Source of the DNA: Gammaproteobacteria bacterium
GTDB taxonomy: Bacteria; Pseudomonadota; Gammaproteobacteria; Steroidobacterales; GCA-2729495
Reading direction: 5' to 3'
NCBI GenBank assembly: GCA_015709695.1
Contig: CP054183.1
Span: forward strand, 2,530,992 to 2,594,991
DNA: 64,000 nt
The position numbers and the translations under genes were made by a program. Below the pieces are notes generated by a model. It was given only the letters and a program-made list of their open reading frames with translations, was not told where the DNA came from and did not search any database. Within the stretch, counting starts at the first letter, position 1, and every line of letters starts with the position of its first letter. This document shows, in pieces, positions 43,899-52,352 of this stretch.

Positions 43899-46391
43899 TC
43901 AGGCGTCGCGCAGCACCGCCACCGGGGGTTCGTCCACGGCACGGCGTGCCGCCAGCGTGCCGGTGAGGCCCACCAGCACCGCCCCGAGCAGCAGCCCGGC
44001 CGGCCAGAGCAACGGGCTCACCGTGTAGCGGAGGTCGAACACCTGCTCCGCCAGGACCAGGCCGATGGCCGTCGCGCCCAGGGCGGCGAGCGTGCCGGAG
44101 AGCGCGCCCAGCGTGGTGAATTCCGCGGCGACGCCCTGCAGGATCTTGCGCCGGTCGGCACCCAGCGCATGCAGGATGGCGCTCTCGAAGCGGCGCTCGT
44201 CGCGGGTCACCTGCACCGCCGCCAGCAGCACCATGACGCCTGCCAGAAGCGTGAACAGGAACACGTACTGCACCGCGAGCGACGCCCGGTCCACCACCAG
44301 GCGCACCTGCGAGAGGATCGCCTCGAGGTCGAACACCGTGACGCCCGGGAACCGCCGCACCAGGTCATTGAGCCTGTGCCGACGCTCCGGCGGCACATGG
44401 AAGCTGGCGATGTAGGTCTGGGGCAGCTCGGCAGCCAGACCGGGAGACAGCATGAGGAAGAAGTTCGGCGCGAAGGAGTCCCACTCGATGCTGCGGATGC
44501 TGGTCACCGGCGCGGTGAACTCCTCGCCGGCGATGTTGAAGGTCATGGTATCGCCGACCTTTACGCCGAGGCTGCGCGCCACATCCTGCTCGAGGGAAAT
44601 CTGCGGCGGGCCACGGTAACCGGGACCCCACCACTGGCCGCTGCGGACGTGGTTGCTCTCCGGCAGTTCGGCCGTCCAGGTGATGTTCTGCTCGCGGCGG
44701 ATGAAGCTCGCGCCGGGCCCCTCGCGCATCCCGAGCTTCGCCACGTCGGTGCCGTTGATGGCGGTGAGCCGTCCGCGGATGAACGGCAGCGAGACCGGTG
44801 TCGAGCCGATTTCCTGGCGGATGAAATCGCGCATGGCGGGCCAGGTCGGCGGATCGATGTTGATCAGGAAGTAATTCGGCGCATCCTCGGGGATGGCCTG
44901 CCGCCAGGCGCCGAGCAGGTCGCTGCGCACCACGGTGAGCAGCAGCAGCACCATCAGGCTCAGGCCGAAGCCGACGATCTGCACGATGCTCTCCAGGCCG
45001 CGCCGCGAGATGTTGGCGAGGCCATACCGCCAGGCCACGCCGGCCGCGCCGCGGAAGCGGGCGACCAGCGCCACCAGGCCCCAGCCGGCCAGCCCCGAAA
45101 CCGCCGCGAGCGCCAGCAGGCCGCCGACGATCAGGCCTACCAGCAGCAGGTCGCGCACGATGGCGTAGATCATGCCGGCCAGCGCCGCGACGGCGACGGC
45201 ATAGGCCAGGCCCGCCGACAACGGCGGCGGCGGCAGGTCCCGGCGCAGCACGCGGATGGGTGGCGTCCTGCGCAGCTGCCAGAGCTGCGGCAGGGCGAAG
45301 CCGAAGGCAACCGTGGCCGCCGTCAGTGCCCCGAGCCAGGCCGGCAGGACGCGCGGCGGCGGCAGTTGTACCTGCAGCAGCCCCCCCGACAGGACCGCCA
45401 GAACCTGCTGGGCAGCGAAGCCGATGAGCGAACCCGCCGCCGTGGTGCCCAGCACGATGACCGCGAGCTGCAGCAGCGACAGGCGCTCGATGAAGCCCTG
45501 GGTGGCGCCGATGCTCTTGAGGAGGGCGACCGTGTCCAGGTGCCGCAGGGCGTAGAGGCGCGCGGCCATGGCGGTCGCCACCGCCGCCAGCACCACGGTG
45601 ACCAGCGAAGCGAGCGTCAGGAACCGCTGGGCACGGTCGATGGCCTCGTTGATCTGCTGCCCCGCATCCCGCTGGTCGCGGAATACCGCCTCGCGATCAA
45701 GCCGCGGCGCAACTTCGCTGCGAAAGGCGGCCAGCGCGGCCTCGTCGCCGGCGAACAGCTGGCGGTAGGTGATCCGGCTGCCGGGCCGCACCACGTCCAT
45801 GGCGGCGACATCGGCGATGTTCACCAGCAGCGAGGGCGCCAGGTTGGCGAAACCCGGGTTCTGGTCGGGCTGGTACTCGAGCACCCGCGTGACTGTCAGC
45901 TGGCGCTTGCCCACCTGCACCCGCGCCCCCACCTCGATGCCGAGCTTGCCCAGCAGGCCGGGTTCGGCCCATGCCTCGCCGATGGCGGGGATGCCGCTGG
46001 CCACGCTGGCCGCGCCGAACATCTGCGTCGAGATCTTCATTTCGCCGCGCAGCGGGTAGCCGGCCGTGACACCTTCTATGGTGGCGAGCGAGCTCTGGTC
46101 GGTGTCGGTGAGCACCACCGAGGGAAAACCCACCGCCTCGGCGGTGCGCAGGCCGAGCGCGTGCGCCTCGTCGAGGAGACCCGCCGCGATCGGCGCCGGC
46201 GAGCGGATCACCAGGTCCGCCGCCAGGATCGCGCTCGCCTGCTGGCGGATGGCGCGGCCGACGCGGTCGGTGAAGAAGCCGACGGCGGTGATCGCCGCCA
46301 CCGCCAGAACGATCGCCGCGATGAGCACGTTGAGCTCGCCGCCACGCAGGCTGCGGCCGAGGGAGCGCAGGGCGAAGCGCAGCGTGTTCAC
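43899..46391 (-). CDS. ABC transporter permease, YbbP-like (FtsX type)
   Basis: An 830-residue permease with two FtsX-like modules, a large extracytoplasmic region and about ten membrane helices. VNTLRFALRSLGRSLRGGEL is the N-terminal anchor and LRHLDTVALLKSIGATQGF the coupling loop; the last FtsX core has LAAVQVTRDERRFESAILHALGADRRKIL. Such MacB-like systems (YbbA/YbbP) extrude lipids or proteins from the inner membrane or transmit mechanical signals rather than import. The GTG at 46391 overlaps the ATPase stop (GTGA). Its partner gene precedes it and tesA lies divergently beyond. Confidence 0.88.
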   Translation of the reverse strand: MNTLRFALRSLGRSLRGGELNVLIAAIVLAVAAITAVGFFTDRVGRAIRQQASAILAADLVIRSPAPIAAGLLDEAHALGLRTAEAVGFPSVVLTDTDQSSLATIEGVTAGYPLRGEMKISTQMFGAASVASGIPAIGEAWAEPGLLGKLGIEVGARVQVGKRQLTVTRVLEYQPDQNPGFANLAPSLLVNIADVAAMDVVRPGSRITYRQLFAGDEAALAAFRSEVAPRLDREAVFRDQRDAGQQINEAIDRAQRFLTLASLVTVVLAAVATAMAARLYALRHLDTVALLKSIGATQGFIERLSLLQLAVIVLGTTAAGSLIGFAAQQVLAVLSGGLLQVQLPPPRVLPAWLGALTAATVAFGFALPQLWQLRRTPPIRVLRRDLPPPPLSAGLAYAVAVAALAGMIYAIVRDLLLVGLIVGGLLALAAVSGLAGWGLVALVARFRGAAGVAWRYGLANISRRGLESIVQIVGFGLSLMVLLLLTVVRSDLLGAWRQAIPEDAPNYFLINIDPPTWPAMRDFIRQEIGSTPVSLPFIRGRLTAINGTDVAKLGMREGPGASFIRREQNITWTAELPESNHVRSGQWWGPGYRGPPQISLEQDVARSLGVKVGDTMTFNIAGEEFTAPVTSIRSIEWDSFAPNFFLMLSPGLAAELPQTYIASFHVPPERRHRLNDLVRRFPGVTVFDLEAILSQVRLVVDRASLAVQYVFLFTLLAGVMVLLAAVQVTRDERRFESAILHALGADRRKILQGVAAEFTTLGALSGTLAALGATAIGLVLAEQVFDLRYTVSPLLWPAGLLLGAVLVGLTGTLAARRAVDEPPVAVLRDA

Positions 46392-47086
46392 GCCTGCAAC
46401 CGGCCGCCGACCAGTTCGAGGACCCGGTCGCAACGGGCCGCCAGCTCGCGCTCGTGGGTCACCAGCACCAGCGTGGTGCCGGCCTGGCGATTGAGCCCGA
46501 ACAGCAGCCCGGCGATGCGCTCCCCGCTGGCGGTATCGAGGTTGCCGGTCGGCTCGTCGGCGAACAGCACCTCGGGCTGCGTGACGAAGGCGCGTGCGAT
46601 GGCGACGCGCTGCTTCTCCCCGCCCGAGAGCTGCTTCGGGTAATGCGCGAGGCGGCGCTCGAGCCCCACGGATGCCAGCACCTCCCGGGCGCGGCCCGCA
46701 GCCTGCCGTTCACCGGCGAGTTCCAGCGGCAGCATGACGTTTTCCAGCGCGGTCAGCGACGGCACCAGGTGGAAGGACTGGAAGACGAAGCCCACGCGCT
46801 TGCCGCGCAGCCGCGCGCGGCCATCCTCGTCGAGCTGCGTGAGGTCCTCGCCACAGAGCCACACGCGACCGGAGCTCGGCTGGTCGAGTCCGGCGAGCAG
46901 CGCGAGCAGCGTGGTCTTGCCGGCACCGGAGGGCCCCACCAGCGCCACCGTCTCGCCGGCGCGGATCTCCAGGCTGACGTCATCGAGGATGGTCAGCGGC
47001 CCTTCGGGGCTGCTAACCTGCTTGCCGAGCCCCGCCGTGCGCAGTACTACCCTGTCCAGATTGTCGTTCCGATCCGCCAAGCTCAT
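46388..47086 (-). CDS. ABC transporter ATP-binding protein, YbbA-like
   Basis: A 232-residue ATPase. Walker A is GPSGAGKTTLLA, the Q-loop is VFQSFHLVPS, the signature is LSGGEKQRVAIARAF and Walker B is VLFADEPTGNLD. The PSLTALENVMLPLELAG segment groups it with the LolD/MacB/YbbA subfamily. It is translationally coupled to the following permease. Divergent tesA begins within about 50 bp, partly overlapping its 5' end, the conserved tesA-ybbA arrangement. Confidence 0.92.
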   Translation of the reverse strand: MSLADRNDNLDRVVLRTAGLGKQVSSPEGPLTILDDVSLEIRAGETVALVGPSGAGKTTLLALLAGLDQPSSGRVWLCGEDLTQLDEDGRARLRGKRVGFVFQSFHLVPSLTALENVMLPLELAGERQAAGRAREVLASVGLERRLAHYPKQLSGGEKQRVAIARAFVTQPEVLFADEPTGNLDTASGERIAGLLFGLNRQAGTTLVLVTHERELAARCDRVLELVGGRLQA

Positions 47087-47702
47087 CGTCCTGATGCTGG
47101 TTGCCGCCTGGCAGCCGGCGCAGGCTGCGGATGCCGCGCGGACATTGCTGGTCGTCGGCGATAGCCTGAGTGCCGGCTTCGGCCTGGAGCCCGGGCAGGG
47201 CTGGGTCGCGCTGCTGCAGGACCGGCTGGAGGCCAGAGGTTACGGATATCGGGTGGTGAACGCCAGCACCAGCGGCGACACCACCACCGGTGGCCTCGGG
47301 CGCCTGCCGCGCGCGCTGAAGCTGCACCAGCCGGCAATCGTCATCATCGAACTCGGCGGCAACGACGGCCTGCGCGCCACGCCCGTGGCCCTGATCCGCG
47401 ACAACCTCGCCGCCATGACGCGGATGGCGCAGGATGCCGGCGCGCGCGTCATCCTGGCCGGCCTGCAGATGCCGCCGAACTACGGCGAGCGCTACACGGC
47501 CAGCTTCGCCGCCATCTATCCCGCGGTGGCGAAGACGACCGGCGCCGCCGTCATCGGCTTCTTCATGAAGGACGTGGCCCTCGACCCCGCGATGATGCAG
47601 GCCGATGGCATCCACCCCAACGCCGCCGGCCAGTCCAGGCTGCTCGACAACGCCTGGCCGGTCATAGAACGGGAGATCCGTGCGCTCAGCGGAAAGCGCT
47701 GA
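47037..47702 (+). CDS. tesA: Arylesterase / lysophospholipase L1 (TesA-like)
   Basis: A periplasmic SGNH hydrolase with esterase, thioesterase and lysophospholipase activity. The nucleophile block is VVGDSLSAGFG (GDSL), the oxyanion Asn is in ELGGNDGLR, and the C-terminal DGIHPN holds the Asp and His. A hydrophobic signal (AKLIVLMLVAAWQPAQA) ends before DAART. The start is uncertain: GTG 47037 (221 residues), TTG 47061 or ATG 47094 (202 residues), none with an evident ribosome site. It is divergent from ybbA-like, as in E. coli, and its 3' end overlaps the next gene by 17 bp. Confidence 0.9.
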   Translation: MRSTTLSRLSFRSAKLIVLMLVAAWQPAQAADAARTLLVVGDSLSAGFGLEPGQGWVALLQDRLEARGYGYRVVNASTSGDTTTGGLGRLPRALKLHQPAIVIIELGGNDGLRATPVALIRDNLAAMTRMAQDAGARVILAGLQMPPNYGERYTASFAAIYPAVAKTTGAAVIGFFMKDVALDPAMMQADGIHPNAAGQSRLLDNAWPVIEREIRALSGKR

Positions 47703-48540
47703 TGTGGTCGCGGACGAACCGCTCCAGCGAAATGGGCTCGCGCCCGAGCAGCCGGCGCACGGTGTCGGACAGGTGCGGCAGCACTTCACCGGCCGCGATC
47801 TCGCGGAACAGTGCCGAGACCGCATTGGCGTGCCATTCGGGCAACACGCGCCTGAGGATGCCGAGGTAGGCCTCGGGGTCGGCCGGCACGTAGCTGATCT
47901 TCGTGCCCAGCACCGCGGAGAACTTTTCCGCGACCTGATGGAAGGTCAGCACCTCGGGGCCGGTGATGTCGTAGCTCTTGCCCTCATGGCCCTGGCCCGC
48001 CAGGGCTTCGGCCGCCACGGCGCCGATGTCGCGGGTATCGGCCATGGCCGTCCTGCCATCGCCCATCGGCAGCGAGAACGAGCGGTTCTCCTTGATCGAC
48101 TTCGCGTTGGCGAGAAAATTCTGCATGAAGAAATTCGGCCGCAGCATGGTCCAGGCCAGGCCGGAAGCGCGGATGTACTGCTCGGCCGCCCAGTGCATCT
48201 GCGGGATGGGCGCCGTGGCATTCACCATGGACTCCATGGAGGACATCTTCACGACATGGCGCACACCGGCCTCGCGAGCCAGGTCCACCATCTGCTTCTC
48301 GAGGGCGAGCTGCTGCTCGCCGTTCGGCAGCAGCAACAGCAGCCTGTCGATGCCGGCCAGCGCCTTGCGGACGCTCGCGGCATCGCCGATGTCACCGGCG
48401 ACGACCTCGATGCCGGCCGCTTCGAGGGCCGCGGCCTTCTCCACGTTGCGCACCAGGGCGCGGGCCTTCACGCCGCGCGCGGCCAGTGCCTTCGCGGTCT
48501 CGCCACCGGTCTTGCCGGTGGCTCCTGTCAGAAGAATCAT
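47686..48540 (-). CDS. NmrA-like NAD(P)-binding protein
   Basis: A 284-residue atypical short-chain dehydrogenase fold. The N-terminal Rossmann motif is ILLTGATGKTGGETAKAL; RHVVKMSSMES and WTMLRPNFFMQNF follow. Members such as NmrA-like and quinone-oxidoreductase-like regulators sense NAD(P) or reduce small carbonyls. The active-site tyrosine is not in a classical YxxxK. It is immediately downstream of and overlaps pyrF (ATGA), but it is not a known pyrimidine enzyme. Function uncertain. Confidence 0.82.
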   Translation of the reverse strand: MILLTGATGKTGGETAKALAARGVKARALVRNVEKAAALEAAGIEVVAGDIGDAASVRKALAGIDRLLLLLPNGEQQLALEKQMVDLAREAGVRHVVKMSSMESMVNATAPIPQMHWAAEQYIRASGLAWTMLRPNFFMQNFLANAKSIKENRSFSLPMGDGRTAMADTRDIGAVAAEALAGQGHEGKSYDITGPEVLTFHQVAEKFSAVLGTKISYVPADPEAYLGILRRVLPEWHANAVSALFREIAAGEVLPHLSDTVRRLLGREPISLERFVRDHISAFR

Positions 48541-49268
48541 TGCTGTGCTCCCCGGGAAGAAAACATGCCGGCGATCGTCGCCTGGATGGCCTGCGCCGCC
48601 TGGCGCGGGTCCGCCGCGTCACGGATCGGCCGGCCGACGACAATATAGTCCGCGCCGTCGCGAAACGCCTGCTCCACGGTGACGACACGCTTCTGGTCGT
48701 CCGCAGGGCGGTTCTCCACGGGACGTATGCCCGGCGTCACCACCAGCAGGCGCTGGTCCACGGCCCGGCGCATGGCCGGCAGCTCCAGACCGGAGGCCAC
48801 CACGCCATCGCAGCCGGCCTCGAGGGCACGGCGTGCCCGTGACAGCACCAGCTGCTCCACGTCGCAGGCGAAGCCGAGGTCATCGAGATCGCCGCGATCC
48901 AGGCTGGTGAGCACGGTGACGGCAAGGATCTTCACCTCGCCCTTGGCCTTCGCGGCCGCCTCCATGATGCCCTGGTTGCCATGCACCGTGGCGAAGCTGA
49001 CGCCACGCCGGGCGAGCTGGCGCACCGCCGCGCCCACCGTGGCCGGCACGTCGAAGAACTTGAGGTCGGCGAACACCTTCTTGCCCCGCCTGGCCATCCA
49101 GTCCAGCAGCTCGAAGTAGCCTCCCGACATCATCATCTCGAGGCCGAGCTTGTAGAACTGCACGGCATCACCCAGTTGTTCCGCCAGCTCGCGCGCGGCG
49201 GCGGGCTCGGCGACATCCATGGCGAAAATGAGGCGATCGCGGGGATCGATGGACTTGCTGGTGGCCAT
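48537..49268 (-). CDS. pyrF: Orotidine-5'-phosphate decarboxylase
   Basis: A 243-residue TIM-barrel enzyme, the last step of UMP synthesis. LIFAMDVAEPAAAREL (substrate Asp), KVFADLKFFDVPATVG (catalytic DLKxxD array) and VVTPGIRP (phosphate-binding loop) are conserved. The C-terminal DYIVVGRPI finishes the phosphate gripper. The start is the ATG at 49268, the first in-frame Met next to the family start. The stop shares ATGA with the NmrA-like gene. Confidence 0.95.
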   Translation of the reverse strand: MATSKSIDPRDRLIFAMDVAEPAAARELAEQLGDAVQFYKLGLEMMMSGGYFELLDWMARRGKKVFADLKFFDVPATVGAAVRQLARRGVSFATVHGNQGIMEAAAKAKGEVKILAVTVLTSLDRGDLDDLGFACDVEQLVLSRARRALEAGCDGVVASGLELPAMRRAVDQRLLVVTPGIRPVENRPADDQKRVVTVEQAFRDGADYIVVGRPIRDAADPRQAAQAIQATIAGMFSSRGAQQ

Positions 49269-49374
49269 GGCGGTTTCCCTTGGGTATCGGCAGGGGATCG
49301 ACAGGGATCGGCGAAACGGGGGCACAGTGTACCCAATTCCATCGGCGCTACCGCGGAGGCCGCGCCCGGTATCC

Positions 49375-50511
49375 CTACCAGGCGAGGGTCGGGTCGACCA
49401 GCCGCCGGTAGGCCGCCACAGCGTAGCGATCCGTCATGCCGGCAACGTAGTCGGCGACGGCGCGGGCCCGACCGGCCTCGCCGCGCTCGCGGTCCCAGGC
49501 GAGGGCGCGCGCGGCATGTTCGGCCGGCATCGCCCTCACGTCGTTCATGAAGCGCAGGAACAGCGCCTCGATCACCCGGCGGGCCTGCCGGTTCATGGCA
49601 AGGACCCGCTCGTGGCGATAGAGATGGCGACGCAGGAATGTCTTCAGTTCACGGTGTCCGGCCGCGACCTCCGGGCTGAAGCGGACCAGCGCCCGCGACC
49701 GGGCGCGCACGTCCTCGATGGAGGCCGGCGCGGCGGCGTCGATATGCTCCGCCGTGGCCCGGACGAGGTCGGTGACGACCTCGTTGATCATGCGTCGCAC
49801 GGTCTCGTGGATCAGCACTCGCCGGCTCGGGCGGGAGCGCATCCTGCGCACCGCATCATGGTGGCGGCGGAACAGGCCGACACTGGCCAGCTCCTCCACG
49901 GTCAGCAGGCCGGCGCGCAGGCCGTCGTCGACATCGTGGTTGTTGTAGGCGATCTCGTCGGCGAGGTTGGCCAGCTGCGCCTCGAGGCCCGGCTGGCGAC
50001 GCAGGATGAAACGCTCGCCCAGCTCGCCGAGACCGCGTGCGTGGGCCAGGGAGCAATGCTTGAGGATCCCCTCGCGCGTCTCGAAGCTGAGATTCAGCCC
50101 GGGAAAGGCCAGGTAGCGCTCCTCGAGTTCCTCGACCACCCGCAGTGACTGCAGGTTGTGCTCGAAGCCGCCCCAGGGCTTCATGCAGCGGTCGAGCGCG
50201 TCCTGGCCCGAGTGGCCGAAGGGCGTGTGGCCGAGGTCGTGGGCGAGGCAGATGGCCTCGACGAGGTCCTGGTTGAGGCCGAGGCAGCCGGCGACGGTGC
50301 GCCCGATCTGTGCCACCTCCAGCGAGTGGGTCAGGCGGCTGCGGTAGAGGTCGCCCTCGTGGTTGACGAATACCTGGGTCTTGTAGACCAGGCGGCGGAA
50401 TGCCCCGGAGTGCAGGACGCGGTCGCGGTCACGCTGGAAGGCGCTCCGGTACGGGTGTGCCGGCTCGTCGTACCGCCGTCCGCGGCTGGTGGCATCGCTC
50501 GCCGCGTACAC
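49375..50511 (-). CDS. dgt: dGTP triphosphohydrolase-like HD-domain protein
   Basis: A 378-residue HD-domain nucleotidase that turns dGTP into deoxyguanosine and tripolyphosphate. The HD site is built from RLTHSLEVAQIGR (His), AHDLGHTPFGHSG (HD pair) and LADEIAYNNHDVDD (final Asp). The YKTQVFVNHEGD and SGAFRRLVYK blocks are standard. No ATG is available; a GTG at 50511 gives a length close to family members. The frame is open much further upstream, through a large inverted repeat, but that extension is not conserved. Confidence 0.9.
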   Translation of the reverse strand: MYAASDATSRGRRYDEPAHPYRSAFQRDRDRVLHSGAFRRLVYKTQVFVNHEGDLYRSRLTHSLEVAQIGRTVAGCLGLNQDLVEAICLAHDLGHTPFGHSGQDALDRCMKPWGGFEHNLQSLRVVEELEERYLAFPGLNLSFETREGILKHCSLAHARGLGELGERFILRRQPGLEAQLANLADEIAYNNHDVDDGLRAGLLTVEELASVGLFRRHHDAVRRMRSRPSRRVLIHETVRRMINEVVTDLVRATAEHIDAAAPASIEDVRARSRALVRFSPEVAAGHRELKTFLRRHLYRHERVLAMNRQARRVIEALFLRFMNDVRAMPAEHAARALAWDRERGEAGRARAVADYVAGMTDRYAVAAYRRLVDPTLAW

Positions 50512-50524
50512 GGCAAGCGGCTCA

Positions 50525-50585
50525 GGGAAGGCGGGTGGGACCCCTCGTTCCTTGAGATGGAACGAGGGGTCCCACCTGCCTTCCC
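50525..50585. repeat. 27-bp inverted repeat between aroB and dgt
   Basis: Arms 50525-50551 and 50559-50585 match at 26 of 27 positions around a 7-base loop (TTGAGAT). The inner 18 bp (GGTGGGACCCCTCGTTCC) are perfect. It lies 12 bp after the aroB stop and just before the dgt start. No T-run follows, so it looks more like a REP-type or processing hairpin than a classic terminator. Confidence 0.85.
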
Positions 50586-50597
50586 CTCGCGCCGGCA

Positions 50598-51704
50598 CTA
50601 CGCCGCGAGTTCGCCACGCACGAAGTCCTGCAGCTCCTGCGGGTTGAAATCCGCCGACACCCTGCCCTGGCCGATGGCGGGCAGCAGGATCAGGCGCATC
50701 CGCCCCGCCAGGACCTTCTTGTCCATGGCCATGGCAGCCAGGAAGGCCTGCGGATCCGCCGCTGGCGGCTTCGTCGGCAGGCGCAGCGCCTGCAGCGCCG
50801 TGTTGATGCGTGCCACATCGGCGGCCCGCAGCCAGCCCAGGCGCTGCGAGAAGCGGGCCGCCATGCCGATGCCGGCGCCCACGGCCTCGCCGTGCAGCCA
50901 GGTCCCGTAGCCGGCACAGAGCTCGATGGCATGGCCGAAGGTATGGCCGAGGTTGAGCAGCGCGCGGCGTCCGCGCTCCCGCTCGTCGCCGGCCACCACC
51001 TCGGCCTTGATCTCGCAGGAACGGCGGATGGCGTGATTGAGCGCAGCGGCCTCGCGGCCCAGCAGATCCGAGGCATGCGCCTCGAGCCATTCGAAGAAGG
51101 GCGCATCGGCGATCAGCGCGCCCTTGAGCACCTCGGCCAGGCCGGCGGAGAGCTCCCTGTCCGGCAGGCTGCGCAGGGTGTCGGAGTCGGAGACCACGCA
51201 CAGCGGCTGGTGGAATGCCCCCACCAGGTTCTTCCCGCCAGGATGGTTGATGCCGGTCTTGCCGCCGACGGAGGAATCCACCTGGGCGAGCAGCGTCGTC
51301 GGCACCTGGATGAAATCCACGCCGCGCTGGTAGGTGGCCGCGGCGAAGCCGGTGACATCGCCGACCACGCCCCCGCCCAGCGCCAGCACCACGCAGTCGC
51401 GGCCGAAGCGGTGCGCGACCAGCGCATCGAGGATCCGCTCCGCCGTGGCCATGGTCTTGTGCGACTCGCCGTCGGGCAGGGTCAGGGATTCGACGCGGCC
51501 GCGGCTGGACGACCCCGCCGTGCGGATCGTGCCGAGCAGGCGGTCCAGGTAGAGCGGTGCCACCGTGGCATTGGTGACGATGAGCGCATCCCTCCCGGCG
51601 ACGTGCGGATCGAGCAGCCCGCGCCGGCCCAGCAGGCCGCTGCCGATGTAGATCGGGTAGCTGCGCGTGTCCAGGTCCACGGTGATGGTCATCATGGCCG
51701 TCAC
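50598..51704 (-). CDS. aroB: 3-Dehydroquinate synthase
   Basis: A 368-residue NAD+- and metal-dependent enzyme making 3-dehydroquinate from DAHP in the shikimate pathway. NAD-binding ALGGGVVGDVTGFAAATYQRG, QVPTTLLAQVDSSVGGKTGIN, the substrate/metal site SAGLAEVLKGALIADA and LNLGHTFGHAIE are all present. The start is a GTG at 51704 overlapping the aroK stop; ATGs at 51695 or 51692 are alternatives. The damX gene, which follows aroB in enteric bacteria, is not present here. Confidence 0.96.
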   Translation of the reverse strand: MTAMMTITVDLDTRSYPIYIGSGLLGRRGLLDPHVAGRDALIVTNATVAPLYLDRLLGTIRTAGSSSRGRVESLTLPDGESHKTMATAERILDALVAHRFGRDCVVLALGGGVVGDVTGFAAATYQRGVDFIQVPTTLLAQVDSSVGGKTGINHPGGKNLVGAFHQPLCVVSDSDTLRSLPDRELSAGLAEVLKGALIADAPFFEWLEAHASDLLGREAAALNHAIRRSCEIKAEVVAGDERERGRRALLNLGHTFGHAIELCAGYGTWLHGEAVGAGIGMAARFSQRLGWLRAADVARINTALQALRLPTKPPAADPQAFLAAMAMDKKVLAGRMRLILLPAIGQGRVSADFNPQELQDFVRGELAA

Positions 51705-52243
51705 TTCCCTCCCTGTTCCAGCTCATCCAGGCGCCGGCAGATCTCGCGTGTCACCGCGGCGACGCGCCGCCCGTCGGTCTCGACGATGACATCGGCAATC
51801 TCACGGAACTGCGGGTCGCGCAGCGCCATCAGCGCCTCGAGGATCTCCCGCGGATCGCCACCCTTGAGCATCGGCCGCTGCTTGCTGCTGCGGATGCGCC
51901 GCAGCTGGTGCTCCACCGACGCATGCAGGTACACCACCCGGCCGCGCGAGCCCAGCAGCGCCCGGCTGCCCGCATCCTGCACCGCACCGCCGCCGGTGGC
52001 GAGCACCACGCCGGGCCGTTGCGTCAGCTCGTCGATGACCTGGCGTTCGCGGGCACGGAAGCCCGCCTCACCCTCGCGCTCGAAAATGTAGGGAATGTCC
52101 ACCCCGGTACGCGCCTCGATGACTTCATCGCTGTCGATGAACTCGCGCCCGAGGTCCTCGGCCAGCTTGTGGCCCACGGCGGACTTCCCGGCACCCATGG
52201 GGCCGATGAGGAAAATGCTGTCGCTGGGGCGCATGGGCGCCAT
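51701..52243 (-). CDS. aroK: Shikimate kinase
   Basis: A 180-residue kinase phosphorylating shikimate at O3. Walker A is GPMGAGKSAVGHKLA; the shikimate-binding Asp is in FIDSDEVIE, the Arg is in GFRARERQV, and LATGGGAVQ is the conserved Gly-rich loop. The lid Arg is in SSKQRPML. The start could be the ATG at 52243 or 52234. It is coupled to aroB by a 4-base overlap. An Ig-like lipoprotein gene intervenes between it and pilQ, whereas in many relatives aroK follows pilQ directly. Confidence 0.96.
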   Translation of the reverse strand: MAPMRPSDSIFLIGPMGAGKSAVGHKLAEDLGREFIDSDEVIEARTGVDIPYIFEREGEAGFRARERQVIDELTQRPGVVLATGGGAVQDAGSRALLGSRGRVVYLHASVEHQLRRIRSSKQRPMLKGGDPREILEALMALRDPQFREIADVIVETDGRRVAAVTREICRRLDELEQGGK

Positions 52244-52352
52244 TCTAGCGTGGCGGGCGGCTATGCCCCGGAGGGAAACGCGGCGGCCGGCTTGCGCCGG
52301 CGCTGGTCATCGTCCCGCCGCTGGCGATACCGGCCAGCGGCGGGAGGATTCG

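Noticed and set aside
50512-51726. A much longer dgt protein starting upstream of the inverted repeat
   Set aside because: The extra part is antisense-like sequence over aroB in another frame; family length and the GTG at 50511 fit better.
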